Of a DNA stretch of 64,000 bases, positions 43,467 to 52,223 are shown piece after piece. The stretch's first letter is position 1. Every line of letters starts with the position of its first letter. The translations under genes and the position numbers were made by a program. Under the pieces are notes generated by a model, which had not been told where the DNA came from, did no database searches, and saw only the letters and a list, made by a program, of their open reading frames with translations. The DNA comes from Terriglobia bacterium (GTDB lineage Bacteria > Acidobacteriota > Terriglobia > Bryobacterales > UBA6623): positions 1-64,000 of the forward strand of contig VXMF01000056.1 of NCBI GenBank assembly GCA_009841225.1, read 5' to 3'.

Positions 43467-45065
43467 GTGCGCAAATTCAACTTGGAAGGCCCGGTTGAGG
43501 CGGAGCGCCACTACTGCATCCCCCCGCTGAGCCGGGTCAATCTAGCCGAAATTCTCGAATTGATCGCCGACAGGCGCTACTTCGTCCTGTACGCGCCGCG
43601 CCAGACGGGCAAGACCTCGATCTTGCTAGCTCTCCAAGACCGGCTCAACGCAGGAAGCGAGTATCGCTGTGTGTACGTGAATGTGGAGGGATGCCAGGAG
43701 GCTGGAGAGGATACCGCTCGTGCCACGCGAACGCTGCTTGCGGATTTGGCATCGAGGAGTTTCGAGGTTCTGCGCGATGATTTCGTCGAGAGCACGATGT
43801 CAGAGCACTTGGAAAAGTACGGCCCCGGTGCAGCCTTGGGGCAGACGCTGGTGCGCTGGTCCGCCACTAGCCAGGTGCCACTGGTGCTGCTGATCGACGA
43901 GATCGACACGCTCGTGGGAGACTCGCTGATCTCCGTCCTGCGACAGCTGCGAGCGAATTACGACCGCCGCCCGAGCCATTTCCCGCAGAGCGTCATCCTG
44001 TGCGGTGTCCGCGACGTGCGCGACTACCAGATCTATTCAAGCCGGCAAGGGACCAACGTCAAAGGCGGTAGCGCCTTCAACATCAAGGCCGAGTCGCTGC
44101 GCCTCGGCGACTTCTCGCGAGGCGAGGTGCGGGACTTGCTGGCGCAGTATACGGCTGAGCGCGGCCAAGCCTTTGAGGCCGGTGCCATCGAACGCATCTG
44201 GGCGCTGACTTGCGGCCAGCCGTGGCTTGTCAACGCGCTGGCCTACGAGGCTTGCTTCAAGGGTGAAGCTGGTGGCGAATCGAGTCGCCCGATCCGCGCC
44301 GACGCGATCGAGCAAGCCAAGGACGGGCTCATTCTCAAGCGGGTCACGCACCTCCACCAACTAGCCGACAAGCTGCGCGAGGATCGCGTGCGGCGTGTGA
44401 TCTTGCCGATGCTGGCCGGGTCTGAGGATTGGGACTACTCGGTCCGTGACCTCGAGTATGTCCGCGACCTTGGGCTAGTGGCGTCGGAGGGCGAAGTGCG
44501 CATCGCAAACCCGATCTATGCCGAGGTGGTTCCGCGCGAGCTGACAACGGTACTGCAATCCGGGCTTGAGACCCAAGTGGATCCGGCGTGGTATGTGGAT
44601 GCCGACGGCAGCCTCGACGTAGCTGGCCTGCTGAGCGCATTCCAAGGCTACTTCCGCGAGAACTCCGAGTCGTGGGTGGAGCGCTACGGGCACGCCGAGG
44701 CAGGGCCGCAACTGGTGCTGCATGCCTACCTGCAGCGGGTGGTGAACAGCGGAGGCCGGATCGGGCGCGAGTACGCCGTGGGCCGCGGGCGCACCGACCT
44801 GTTGCTTGAATGGCGCCAGATTGTAAGGGGCCAAGTGCAGATCCGCAAGTACGTCATCGAGTGCAAGGTGCGTACGGAGAGAGTCGGCCTGGAGCGCCTG
44901 ATTCGGGAGGGGCGGGAGCAGACGGCCGCCTACATGGACAAGTGCGGGGCGGAAGCAGGGCACTTGGTGATTTTCGACTTGCGTCCTGGACTTTCGTGGG
45001 AGGAGCGGTTGTTTCAGAAGGATCCGAAGCCAGGGGAGAGTCCGGTCACGGTTTGGGGCCTGTAG
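43467..45065 (+). CDS. AAA ATPase fused to PD-(D/E)XK nuclease, copy C
   Basis: A 532-residue intact copy with the same Walker A, Walker B and nuclease residues as copy B. It is nearly identical to copy B except for residues about 62-137, where it has its own sequence (RCVYVNVEGCQEAGEDTA), and the last 80 residues, which carry scattered changes ending in ESPVTVWGL. GTG start with the conserved CATAAT upstream. It is convergent with cassette 4. The pattern of alternating identical and diverged blocks indicates gene conversion between copies. Confidence 0.85.
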   Translation: MRKFNLEGPVEAERHYCIPPLSRVNLAEILELIADRRYFVLYAPRQTGKTSILLALQDRLNAGSEYRCVYVNVEGCQEAGEDTARATRTLLADLASRSFEVLRDDFVESTMSEHLEKYGPGAALGQTLVRWSATSQVPLVLLIDEIDTLVGDSLISVLRQLRANYDRRPSHFPQSVILCGVRDVRDYQIYSSRQGTNVKGGSAFNIKAESLRLGDFSRGEVRDLLAQYTAERGQAFEAGAIERIWALTCGQPWLVNALAYEACFKGEAGGESSRPIRADAIEQAKDGLILKRVTHLHQLADKLREDRVRRVILPMLAGSEDWDYSVRDLEYVRDLGLVASEGEVRIANPIYAEVVPRELTTVLQSGLETQVDPAWYVDADGSLDVAGLLSAFQGYFRENSESWVERYGHAEAGPQLVLHAYLQRVVNSGGRIGREYAVGRGRTDLLLEWRQIVRGQVQIRKYVIECKVRTERVGLERLIREGREQTAAYMDKCGAEAGHLVIFDLRPGLSWEERLFQKDPKPGESPVTVWGL

Positions 45066-45173
45066 TGCTAACCGGTAGGCCCCGGCATTCGAGATCCAGA
45101 CGGATGGCAGAACCGCCTAGGTGAGTTCCACGACCGTCAGCGTACAACCGTCGGTCTTGCAATCGGTGCCCTA

Positions 45174-45460
45174 GATGGATCTAGACTTCGTTGTCACTCG
45201 CCGACTCGGACGACGCCGGAAGTCTCATATCCGGTTCTTGTCCATCGACTCGCCCTTTGCTCCACGCTTCCTTACGACCCCGCCTCGCGACGAGGCCCTA
45301 GCGCTTCGCCAAGACTTCACCTCCATCAAGTGGTCCAAGGGACTTCCACCTTCTAACAGGACCATGGATCGAGCGCGCCTACGAGCAGGATAAGTGTGGG
45401 AAGGGCGAAGCCGCGAGGCCCGCTGTCCCGATCGTGCCGAACCTGCTCGGCGCACCAATA
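45174..45460. repeat. Cassette 4 downstream flank, repeat shared with cassettes 2 and 3
   Basis: Bases 45174-45355 resemble 31507-31690 beyond cassette 2. Bases about 45364-45460 resemble about 36360-36460 beyond cassette 3 (both contain GGATCGAGCGCGCCT and a GAAGCCGCGAGG-like or GAGCCGCGAGG-like element). No gene supported. Confidence 0.55.
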
Positions 45461-45464
45461 CGAA

Positions 45465-45488
45465 GGGGGAGCGGTTGCCCGCTCCCCC
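45465..45488 (-). terminator. Terminator of cassette 4
   Basis: GGGGGAGCGG and CCGCTCCCCC with loop TTGC, 51 bp after the stop codon on the minus strand. Identical stem to cassettes 5 and 6. Confidence 0.85.
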
Positions 45489-45539
45489 CGGTAGTCTAGC
45501 CTCTGCGGACTGGCGTCCGCCATGGCTGTCCCGCCCCGT

Positions 45540-48500
45540 TTACGGAGCCTCTGCGCCGAACGCGCCGTAGATTGCCTGACTCAGATCCACGATGTCATTT
45601 CCAACATCATTGACTCGTCCGAGACTGGCATTGGCGTTCAACTCCCAGACTCCGAACAAGCCCAGCGGGCCGTCCACGGTCGCTCCGACGAACTTGCCTT
45701 CGATCAAGCCAGCACCACTTGTATCGTCAGCCACGCTTGCATCCGTGAACCGATAGCGAATCCCGAAGGTGCCGGCAGTCCGAGTGCCGATATCTTCGTT
45801 GTCGAAAATCAACTCATTGTCGGCGTTGGTTCCGACGTCGATGTTGTTGAAAACAACGTCGCGGATCACGTTATAGTTTGCTGCGGCGGTGATGACGCCA
45901 TCGGCGTCCCTTGTCGCAGCCGTTCCGAATGCCAGCATGTCGCCATTGTCGTTCGCGAGATTGGTGAACGTCACGTTCAGTGTGCCGCCGACTGTGGCAG
46001 CATCCCAGCTAACGGTCGCATCCACCTCGCCGGTGAGGTACGTCGTATTCTGCAACGCCACCGTCTCGCCGACGTATCTCGCACTGCCGGACTGGTAGGA
46101 CGGATCCTGCACGCTCGCGATCACCGTCGGGTCCAGCTGGCTGTATGCGAACATCCCTGGCCCGTCGGCGCCGCTGTCGTGAGTCCGGGTACGGTTCTCT
46201 TCGGCACCTCCGGCCCTGCCACTGCGAACCGCATTCCGGAGGCGGCTCAGGCGCCACACGCCGAAGCGGGTATAGCTGGTCGAGCCGAGTTTGGACCGCA
46301 CCTGAAACTGCCTAGCGCCACGGATCTGAGCCGGCGTACGAGCGCCACCACCGCCGACGGTGACTTTGCTGTCGACGTTGTTCGTGACTCCCTTGAAGAT
46401 CCCCGACCCGTTCGGATCTAGGGCGGCGTCCAGAGCATCGTTGCTCGCAAAGGCTGCCAGCGCGTCGTCGATCAGGTCCACGGCCTCGTCTTTGACATCC
46501 GCGTACGCCCTGTTCAGTTTGGGCGGCACCGAGCCGAGCACTCTGAAGATGGCCTCTTGCACTTTCTGCCAGGCTTCCCTCTCCGATGCGTCGATACGAG
46601 TCCCCAGCCCCTGCAGTGCTGCGAGTTGATCGCGCTGCTTTGTGATCACCTCGACCTGCGCGTCGACGTGCTTGGCGCTGTTGAAGGTCCCGGTTCCGCT
46701 GCTGAGCAGTCCGGCCAAGCCGATGTTCAGATTGACGGTGTTTTGGGTCGGCGTGCCGCCGTCGGGATCAGGAGTCGTCTGTATTTCCCAAGTCGGGAAG
46801 GTGCTGATGTCCAGCAGTGAATCGTCAGTACGGGCGGTGATGGTGTAGTCATACTCTTTCACCTTCAGCTTCAGCATTCCGTCCTCGATTGACGCTCCGC
46901 CAATAGCAGTGGCAGGATCTCCGATCATGGAAACCACGCTGGTCTCGGTGCCCGACCCGTCATCGGATCCGGGCAGCGAGGGAGCCACATCCTCCCCGCG
47001 GATCACGCCGAAGGCGCCGGCCAGATAGTCGCTCTTGGCGGACTTTGCGCCGACCGACCATGTGCCGTTTGCCTCGCTGCCCGAGGCCGCGTCGCGACCC
47101 AGCAGGATGCCGTTGAAAGTGGCGCCCCCGCTGATGTTCTGCGGGACCGGGCTGCCGGCCCGCGCCTCAAAGGTTGCCTGCGCCATCCCGTCGGGAGCCG
47201 CGGCCCACCTCGCATTGCTCGACAGCCTTGCCTCCGGCAAGCGGATCGTCTCGACGTCGCCGTAGCGGTACTCCCACGGCATGCCCTCGGCACTCTCAAG
47301 GTTGCTCACCAAGCCGCTGACAGTCATGCTGGTGAAGCGCACCTGTACGTCCATGGTGCCCATATAGACCGTGCCATCGCCGCTGATCGCGTGGGTGCCG
47401 CCCGTGTAATAGGCGTTGCCCGTGGAAACGATGTGGCGAGTGCGCAGAGTCTCTTGGAGCGTCGAGTACGAGAAGGCGCCCTGCTGGCCGATTCGGGCCG
47501 TATCGTCGGTATCGTCACCGGGCGTGTCATTGTCGTCCATCGGCGCATACTTCAGCTTGGTGACGGCATCGTCAGTAGCGGTCTTGCGCACGGTGCCGTA
47601 GCGCGTCGAGCCGCTCACGCCCAAAGTGGCGGTGGCGGCGGACATGGTGCGGGCGTAGGCCGCAGCCGCATCGTCAGAGCTCAGCTCCGCATCGTCGAAC
47701 ACGCCCTTGCCGTCCTTGGCGGTGGCCGCGGTGAAGGCGTCTGCGCTGGAGAGCGCGTCGATAATGTCGTCGATCTCCTCGAGAATGTCATCCTCGCCCG
47801 GGTTCTTGGTCCCGGCAGCCCCCGTTCCCGCGGAGAGTCCGCCCGTATACGCGTCGCCGTTGGTGCCACCGAAGATCTTGTTAAGTTCGGTGGTCACCTT
47901 GCCCCACTGCCGGTCCAGCGCCGGATCCAGCGCCGTGTCCTGTAGGTCGAGGGCGAGCAGGGTGTCAACGTCGGCGCGGATGTCTTGGATTGCCTTCAGA
48001 GCCTCAGCGACGAAGTTCTTGCCCATGGTGCTGGCCATTCCGCTGCCGAGCAAGTCGGCGACGGAGAACGACTCGCCGTCCACAACCAAATGCGTGCGGA
48101 GTTCGTTTTCGGGCGTTTCGGCGTCGTCTGCACTTAGGTCAAAGACTACGGCCTCCTCATGGAGCCCCTTGTCGCCAAGGTCGCCCACGGCGCGCCGCGT
48201 ATCCAGATCGGCCTCGATGGCAGCCGCGAAGCGGGCACCAGCCAGCGTGCCATCGTCCTGCATCCAAACGTGATACATGGCGTCGCCATCCATGACATCG
48301 CCCATGCCGCTAGCGGGCAGCGTGCTATCACCGACGTCGTACATGTCATCGGCTTCGCGGGTCATCGCCACCAGGCCCGTGCCCTCGATCAACATCGACT
48401 CGGGCTCGAAGCGCGCCGACCAGATCCCGTCGGTGTACCACAGCGTATACGTGTTGCCGTTGTCCGACATCACCTCGCTGCCCACGCCCACGGCCTCAGA

Positions 48501-49154
48501 GCCGAACCACCAGGACATGTCCTCGGCCCGCACCAGAGTGATCGGGCCCTGCGTGCCCAGTTCCACCATCACCATCACCTTCTGGTACATGGCGCTCCAC
48601 ATGCCCTCTGCGTCCATCATCAGCTGGTACATGTTGCCGTTCGCTGCCGTGTAGACCGTGCCGTCCTTGACTTCCATCTCGCCGATCCACCAGGTCATGT
48701 CCTCGGCCTGCTTCACGGTCACCGTGCCGCCGAGCGCGCCCAGCATCACTTCCTGCATGGCCGCAACGTGCATCACGCCGATCGGAATGCCGTCCGGCGA
48801 CAGCACCGCCGCGTAGACGTTGCCGTTCGCGGCCGTCACTGTCGTCTCAGCCGTGATGACCATCCACTCGCCGTCGATCATCGCCGAGAAGGTCAGATCC
48901 TCGTTCCGGCGGACTTCGACCGCAGAGCCGGAGATCCCCAGCGGGATGCTCAGCGCCGGCGGCTGGACGTACTCGGCAGTGAACGTGCCGTCATCGCTTA
49001 TCATGACGGTGTACATGTTGCCGTTCTCGGCGGTGACGCTACCGGCACCACTAGGACAAGTATCGGAAGGCTCGGTGCTGACCGCAGTCAGTCTGTGGGC
49101 GTTGGGGAGACTATCTACGGCACGTTCGGTGCTCAACGTCCCTAAGCGGGACAA
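45540..49154 (-). CDS. Silent cassette 4 of the surface lipoprotein family
   Basis: An open frame of 1204 codons; family homology starts at 49034 (VTAENGNMYTVMISDDG), and upstream the frame crosses an inverted 3'-end remnant with only a TTG to start. Repeats 3-6 are close to those of the expressed gene (GTVTVKQAEDMTWWIGEMEV is the same). The middle is different, with GDAYTGGLSAGTGAAG and other unique segments. Two lobes end in LGLFGVWELNANASLG and YGAFGAEAP. No leader or promoter. It would fuse in frame with the expressed leader. Confidence 0.75.
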   Translation of the reverse strand: MSRLGTLSTERAVDSLPNAHRLTAVSTEPSDTCPSGAGSVTAENGNMYTVMISDDGTFTAEYVQPPALSIPLGISGSAVEVRRNEDLTFSAMIDGEWMVITAETTVTAANGNVYAAVLSPDGIPIGVMHVAAMQEVMLGALGGTVTVKQAEDMTWWIGEMEVKDGTVYTAANGNMYQLMMDAEGMWSAMYQKVMVMVELGTQGPITLVRAEDMSWWFGSEAVGVGSEVMSDNGNTYTLWYTDGIWSARFEPESMLIEGTGLVAMTREADDMYDVGDSTLPASGMGDVMDGDAMYHVWMQDDGTLAGARFAAAIEADLDTRRAVGDLGDKGLHEEAVVFDLSADDAETPENELRTHLVVDGESFSVADLLGSGMASTMGKNFVAEALKAIQDIRADVDTLLALDLQDTALDPALDRQWGKVTTELNKIFGGTNGDAYTGGLSAGTGAAGTKNPGEDDILEEIDDIIDALSSADAFTAATAKDGKGVFDDAELSSDDAAAAYARTMSAATATLGVSGSTRYGTVRKTATDDAVTKLKYAPMDDNDTPGDDTDDTARIGQQGAFSYSTLQETLRTRHIVSTGNAYYTGGTHAISGDGTVYMGTMDVQVRFTSMTVSGLVSNLESAEGMPWEYRYGDVETIRLPEARLSSNARWAAAPDGMAQATFEARAGSPVPQNISGGATFNGILLGRDAASGSEANGTWSVGAKSAKSDYLAGAFGVIRGEDVAPSLPGSDDGSGTETSVVSMIGDPATAIGGASIEDGMLKLKVKEYDYTITARTDDSLLDISTFPTWEIQTTPDPDGGTPTQNTVNLNIGLAGLLSSGTGTFNSAKHVDAQVEVITKQRDQLAALQGLGTRIDASEREAWQKVQEAIFRVLGSVPPKLNRAYADVKDEAVDLIDDALAAFASNDALDAALDPNGSGIFKGVTNNVDSKVTVGGGGARTPAQIRGARQFQVRSKLGSTSYTRFGVWRLSRLRNAVRSGRAGGAEENRTRTHDSGADGPGMFAYSQLDPTVIASVQDPSYQSGSARYVGETVALQNTTYLTGEVDATVSWDAATVGGTLNVTFTNLANDNGDMLAFGTAATRDADGVITAAANYNVIRDVVFNNIDVGTNADNELIFDNEDIGTRTAGTFGIRYRFTDASVADDTSGAGLIEGKFVGATVDGPLGLFGVWELNANASLGRVNDVGNDIVDLSQAIYGAFGAEAP

Positions 49155-49200
49155 GACAGAAACGACGGTCTCCGATCCTCCGCAGCTAGATCCCGGCCCA
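49036..49200 (+). pseudogene. Inverted 3'-end remnant abutting cassette 4
   Basis: Plus-strand translation SIGRLGADRSQSVGVGETIY then GTFGAQRP and TAA at about 49143-49145 is a family C-terminus (compare IYGAFGVEVP). It joins directly to the inverted 5' end of cassette 4, as at cassettes 3 and 5. The terminator is less clear here. Confidence 0.65.
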
Positions 49201-49589
49201 CGCCCAAGGATCCCCTCGGATAGCGACCTCGTCTCATAGCCCCTTGCGCCCTTGCAGCACGACCAGATTCTGGCGCGACCACCATTCGTAGTTGCGTTTG
49301 CAGCATTGGCCGCAGCTACACCCGACCACCTGCTCTTCTCGGGATTCCTGTCACTGCCTCTGCAGTGTCAGGTGCTAGCGCGTCTGCAGTTGCTCGTGCA
49401 CCGCCCCAAGGTCCATCGTCTCCAGCCGGTGGCCGCGTCACCCCTTCAGCCGTTGCTGCTTGCGCCTCATCCAAGTCCGCAGTAGCGGCCACCAAGAGTT
49501 CGACACCCTCGCGCCATCCGCTCCCTGTAGAGCCCCTTGTGCGAGAGGCCCGGGGTGATTGCGGGAGATCCGGCGGCACCGACGCGATC
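49201..49589. other. No supported gene
   Basis: About 390 bp with weak frames on both strands between the cassette 4 flank and the AAA-nuclease fossil; no recognisable protein. Confidence 0.35.
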
Positions 49590-49745
49590 CGAACCGCAGG
49601 GACTGGGACCACAACTTCAGTGTTGAATGGTTCAACCACGGGGCCAAGGGTCGATACACTCGCAGGCATCTGATCGAAAGCAAGGTGCTCACCGGCAGGG
49701 GCGGCTTGGATCGCCGAGTCCGCGCGGGGCGGGAGCGGGATCCTT
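49590..49745 (+). pseudogene. Fossil fragment of an AAA-nuclease gene
   Basis: The translation FSVEWFNHGAKGRYTRRHLI then ESKV...GLDRRVRAG parallels LLIEWRQMVSGQVQIPKYVI then ECKV...GLERLIREG of the intact copies, with the nuclease lysine context kept but the surrounding protein lost. It lies 325 bp before intact copy D, suggesting an earlier tandem array in which one copy decayed. Confidence 0.55.
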
Positions 49746-50069
49746 GGCAGCTCCGAACTGCTGCGAGCCGCACCAGAAGCCGGGTCATTCACAGCCATAC
49801 GCAGAATCAGTTCCGCGGCGGGCATGACGGGAGCGAGATGGGCGCACCGACTTGGCACTCTGCAGTCCACATCCGCTACTCCAGTGCCGAAGTGTTGCCG
49901 GCAGTACCCTCAGCGCCATCAGGAGTGACGCTGGATGCGTCGACCGCTGGGATAGTTGGATGGGCGGTTCGTTGCTCTCCTCACGCGGCAGGGGGCAAGA
50001 ATGAGCCAGCGGGAGGGGCGATCATGGCTCGAATCGTTCTAGATCAAGTCGTGCCATACTCAAGCTGTC

Positions 50070-51668
50070 GTGCGCAAGTTCAACAGAACCGGCCCAGTTT
50101 TTGCGGATCGGCATTACTGCATCCCGCCGCTCAACCGGGTCAACCTCGACGAGATCCTCGAACTGATCGCGGGAATGGAGTACTTCGTCCTGCACGCGCC
50201 GCGCCAAACAGGCAAGACCTCGATTTTGCTAGCCCTCCAAGACCGGCTCAACGCGGAAGGCGAGTACCGCTGCCTGTACGTGAACGTGGAAGCAGGCCAA
50301 GCCGCCAAGGAGGACACCGCCCGAGCGATGCGAGCTTTGCTCGGTCAGGTCGCTTCTAGGTCTCGCGATGTCCTGCAGGACGACTTCGTCGATGAGATGC
50401 GATCAGAGTACCTGGAAAAAGAGGGCCCCGACGGGGCCCTGAGCGAGATGCTAGTGCGCTGGTCGGCCGCGCATCCTAGGCCGCTGGTACTGCTGATCGA
50501 CGAGATCGACACTCTCGTCGGGGACACGCTGATCTCAGTCCTGCGGCAGCTGCGAGCGAACTATGACCGCCGTCCACATCAATTCCCTCAGAGTGTGGTT
50601 CTGTGTGGAGTCCGCGACGTGCGCGACTATCAGATCTATTCGAGCCGGGAGGGCACACACATCAAGGGCGGCAGCGCGTTCAACATCAAGGCCGAGTCGC
50701 TGCGCTTGGGCGACTTTTCGGAAGCCGAACTCCGGGAGTTGCTGGCCCAGCACGCCGCCGAGCGAGGCCAAGCCTTCGAGGCTGGCGTCGTCGAGCACAT
50801 CTGGGCACTCACGCGCGGCCAGCCGTGGCTGGTGAATGCGCTGGCCTATGAGGCTTGCTTTCGGTCCGAGCCCGGTCGTGACCGTTCGCGGCCAATCCGC
50901 GTCGAAGCCATCGACGAAGCCCGGGAGCAGCTCATTCTCAGGCGCGTGACGCACCTCGACCAACTTGCCAACACGCTCAGCGAGGAGCGCGTGCGGCGCG
51001 TCATCGAACCACTGCTAGCCGGAACTGTCCCGTTCGGCGACCCAGCCCAAGAAGATCTGGACTACGCTTCGGACCTTGGCCTGATTCGCTGCAACGGAGC
51101 GGTCGAGATCGCGAATCCGATTTACCGGGAAGTGATTCCACGGCAGCTGACGTACTCGCGCGAGAGGTACATCCCGGAGCGGACCGAGTGGTACGTGGAT
51201 GCCGCAGGCCAACTCGACTTGGCGAAACTACTGGAGGCGTTCCAAGGGTACTTCCGGGAGAACGTGGAGCATTGGGTGGAGCACTTCGAATACAAGGAGG
51301 CAGGCCCTCAACTGCTGTTGCAAGCGTACCTGCACCGGATCGTGAATGGGGGCGGGCGCGTGGAGCGGGAATACGGCTTGGGACGCGGGCGGACCGACTT
51401 GCTGGTGTTGTGGCCGCAGGGCGGGCAGTGGGATCCGGCGCAGGTGACCAAGCATGTGATCGAGTGCAAGGTGGTGCGGCCGGGACAGGGCCAGGAGAGC
51501 GTGGTCCGGTCCGGGCTGGAGCAGACGAGTTGGTACATGGACAGGTGCGGAGCAGAGTCAGGGCACTTGGTGATCTTCGACAGGCGACCGGGCCAGTCGT
51601 GGGAAGAGCGTGTGTTCCGGAAGGATCCTGACCCGGGCGAGAGTCCGATCACGGTATGGGGGCTGTAG
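50070..51668 (+). CDS. AAA ATPase fused to PD-(D/E)XK nuclease, copy D
   Basis: A 532-residue intact copy, the most diverged of the three in its C-terminal half. Walker A APRQTGKTS and Walker B LLIDEID are unchanged. The region around residues 310-400 (LLAGTVPFGDPAQEDLDYAS) is its own, and the nuclease site reads GRTDLLVLW...HVIECKV. GTG start with CATACT just upstream. It is convergent with cassette 5. Its N-terminal 130 residues are close to copy B. Confidence 0.85.
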   Translation: MRKFNRTGPVFADRHYCIPPLNRVNLDEILELIAGMEYFVLHAPRQTGKTSILLALQDRLNAEGEYRCLYVNVEAGQAAKEDTARAMRALLGQVASRSRDVLQDDFVDEMRSEYLEKEGPDGALSEMLVRWSAAHPRPLVLLIDEIDTLVGDTLISVLRQLRANYDRRPHQFPQSVVLCGVRDVRDYQIYSSREGTHIKGGSAFNIKAESLRLGDFSEAELRELLAQHAAERGQAFEAGVVEHIWALTRGQPWLVNALAYEACFRSEPGRDRSRPIRVEAIDEAREQLILRRVTHLDQLANTLSEERVRRVIEPLLAGTVPFGDPAQEDLDYASDLGLIRCNGAVEIANPIYREVIPRQLTYSRERYIPERTEWYVDAAGQLDLAKLLEAFQGYFRENVEHWVEHFEYKEAGPQLLLQAYLHRIVNGGGRVEREYGLGRGRTDLLVLWPQGGQWDPAQVTKHVIECKVVRPGQGQESVVRSGLEQTSWYMDRCGAESGHLVIFDRRPGQSWEERVFRKDPDPGESPITVWGL

Positions 51669-52146
51669 TACGAACCTGACCCGGCTGAGACACTGGCAAG
51701 GAGGCAATGATGAAGCCGCATCATGCTCGCCAGACCACCGGAGACTCTGACGAATTGACACCGGACTAACCGGCAGTTTCGCTTTGGAGTGCCCCCTCCA
51801 CGCTGCCAAGATCAACAGGAGTCCAGCGGCCAAGGCGGCTCGGCACTAGTCTGATCGAAGATGCGACGGGTCGATCCATGAACAGCTCACAGCGATTTCA
51901 CTGGCGCAAGGTCGCTTGTCAGCAACTTTGGTTGGAAGCTCCCTCGAAAGCTCCGTTGCACATTTTGGGCATGGGTTAGGTCACGATCTCCGTACCATCC
52001 ATCGAAGACCCTGCTCGATTCTGCTGCGAAAGAAGTCTTGGGTTCCAAAGCGGTCATCGCGCGAGACCCGACAGCAGGAGAATCGGATTGATCACCCCCT
52101 CTGTTCATTCGATCTGCACGGGACATGCGCCGTAAATAGACAGAAA
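51669..52146. other. Intergenic between convergent AAA-nuclease D and cassette 5
   Basis: About 480 bp without a supported gene. Confidence 0.4.
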
Positions 52147-52170
52147 GGGGGAGCGGTTGCCCGCTCCCCC
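52147..52170 (-). terminator. Terminator of cassette 5
   Basis: GGGGGAGCGG and CCGCTCCCCC with loop TTGC, followed on the minus strand by TTTCTG; 53 bp after the cassette stop. Confidence 0.85.
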
Positions 52171-52223
52171 CGGATGACCATGTCGCCACGCCACCTGTGG
52201 GTGGTCGACGACGCGGTGTGGTG

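Noticed and set aside
31510..45393. Small frames starting MDLDF at 31510 and 45175
   Set aside because: Both lie in the repeated 3' flanks; amino-acid similarity fades after about 30 residues and indel-like differences suggest noncoding repeat, not a gene.
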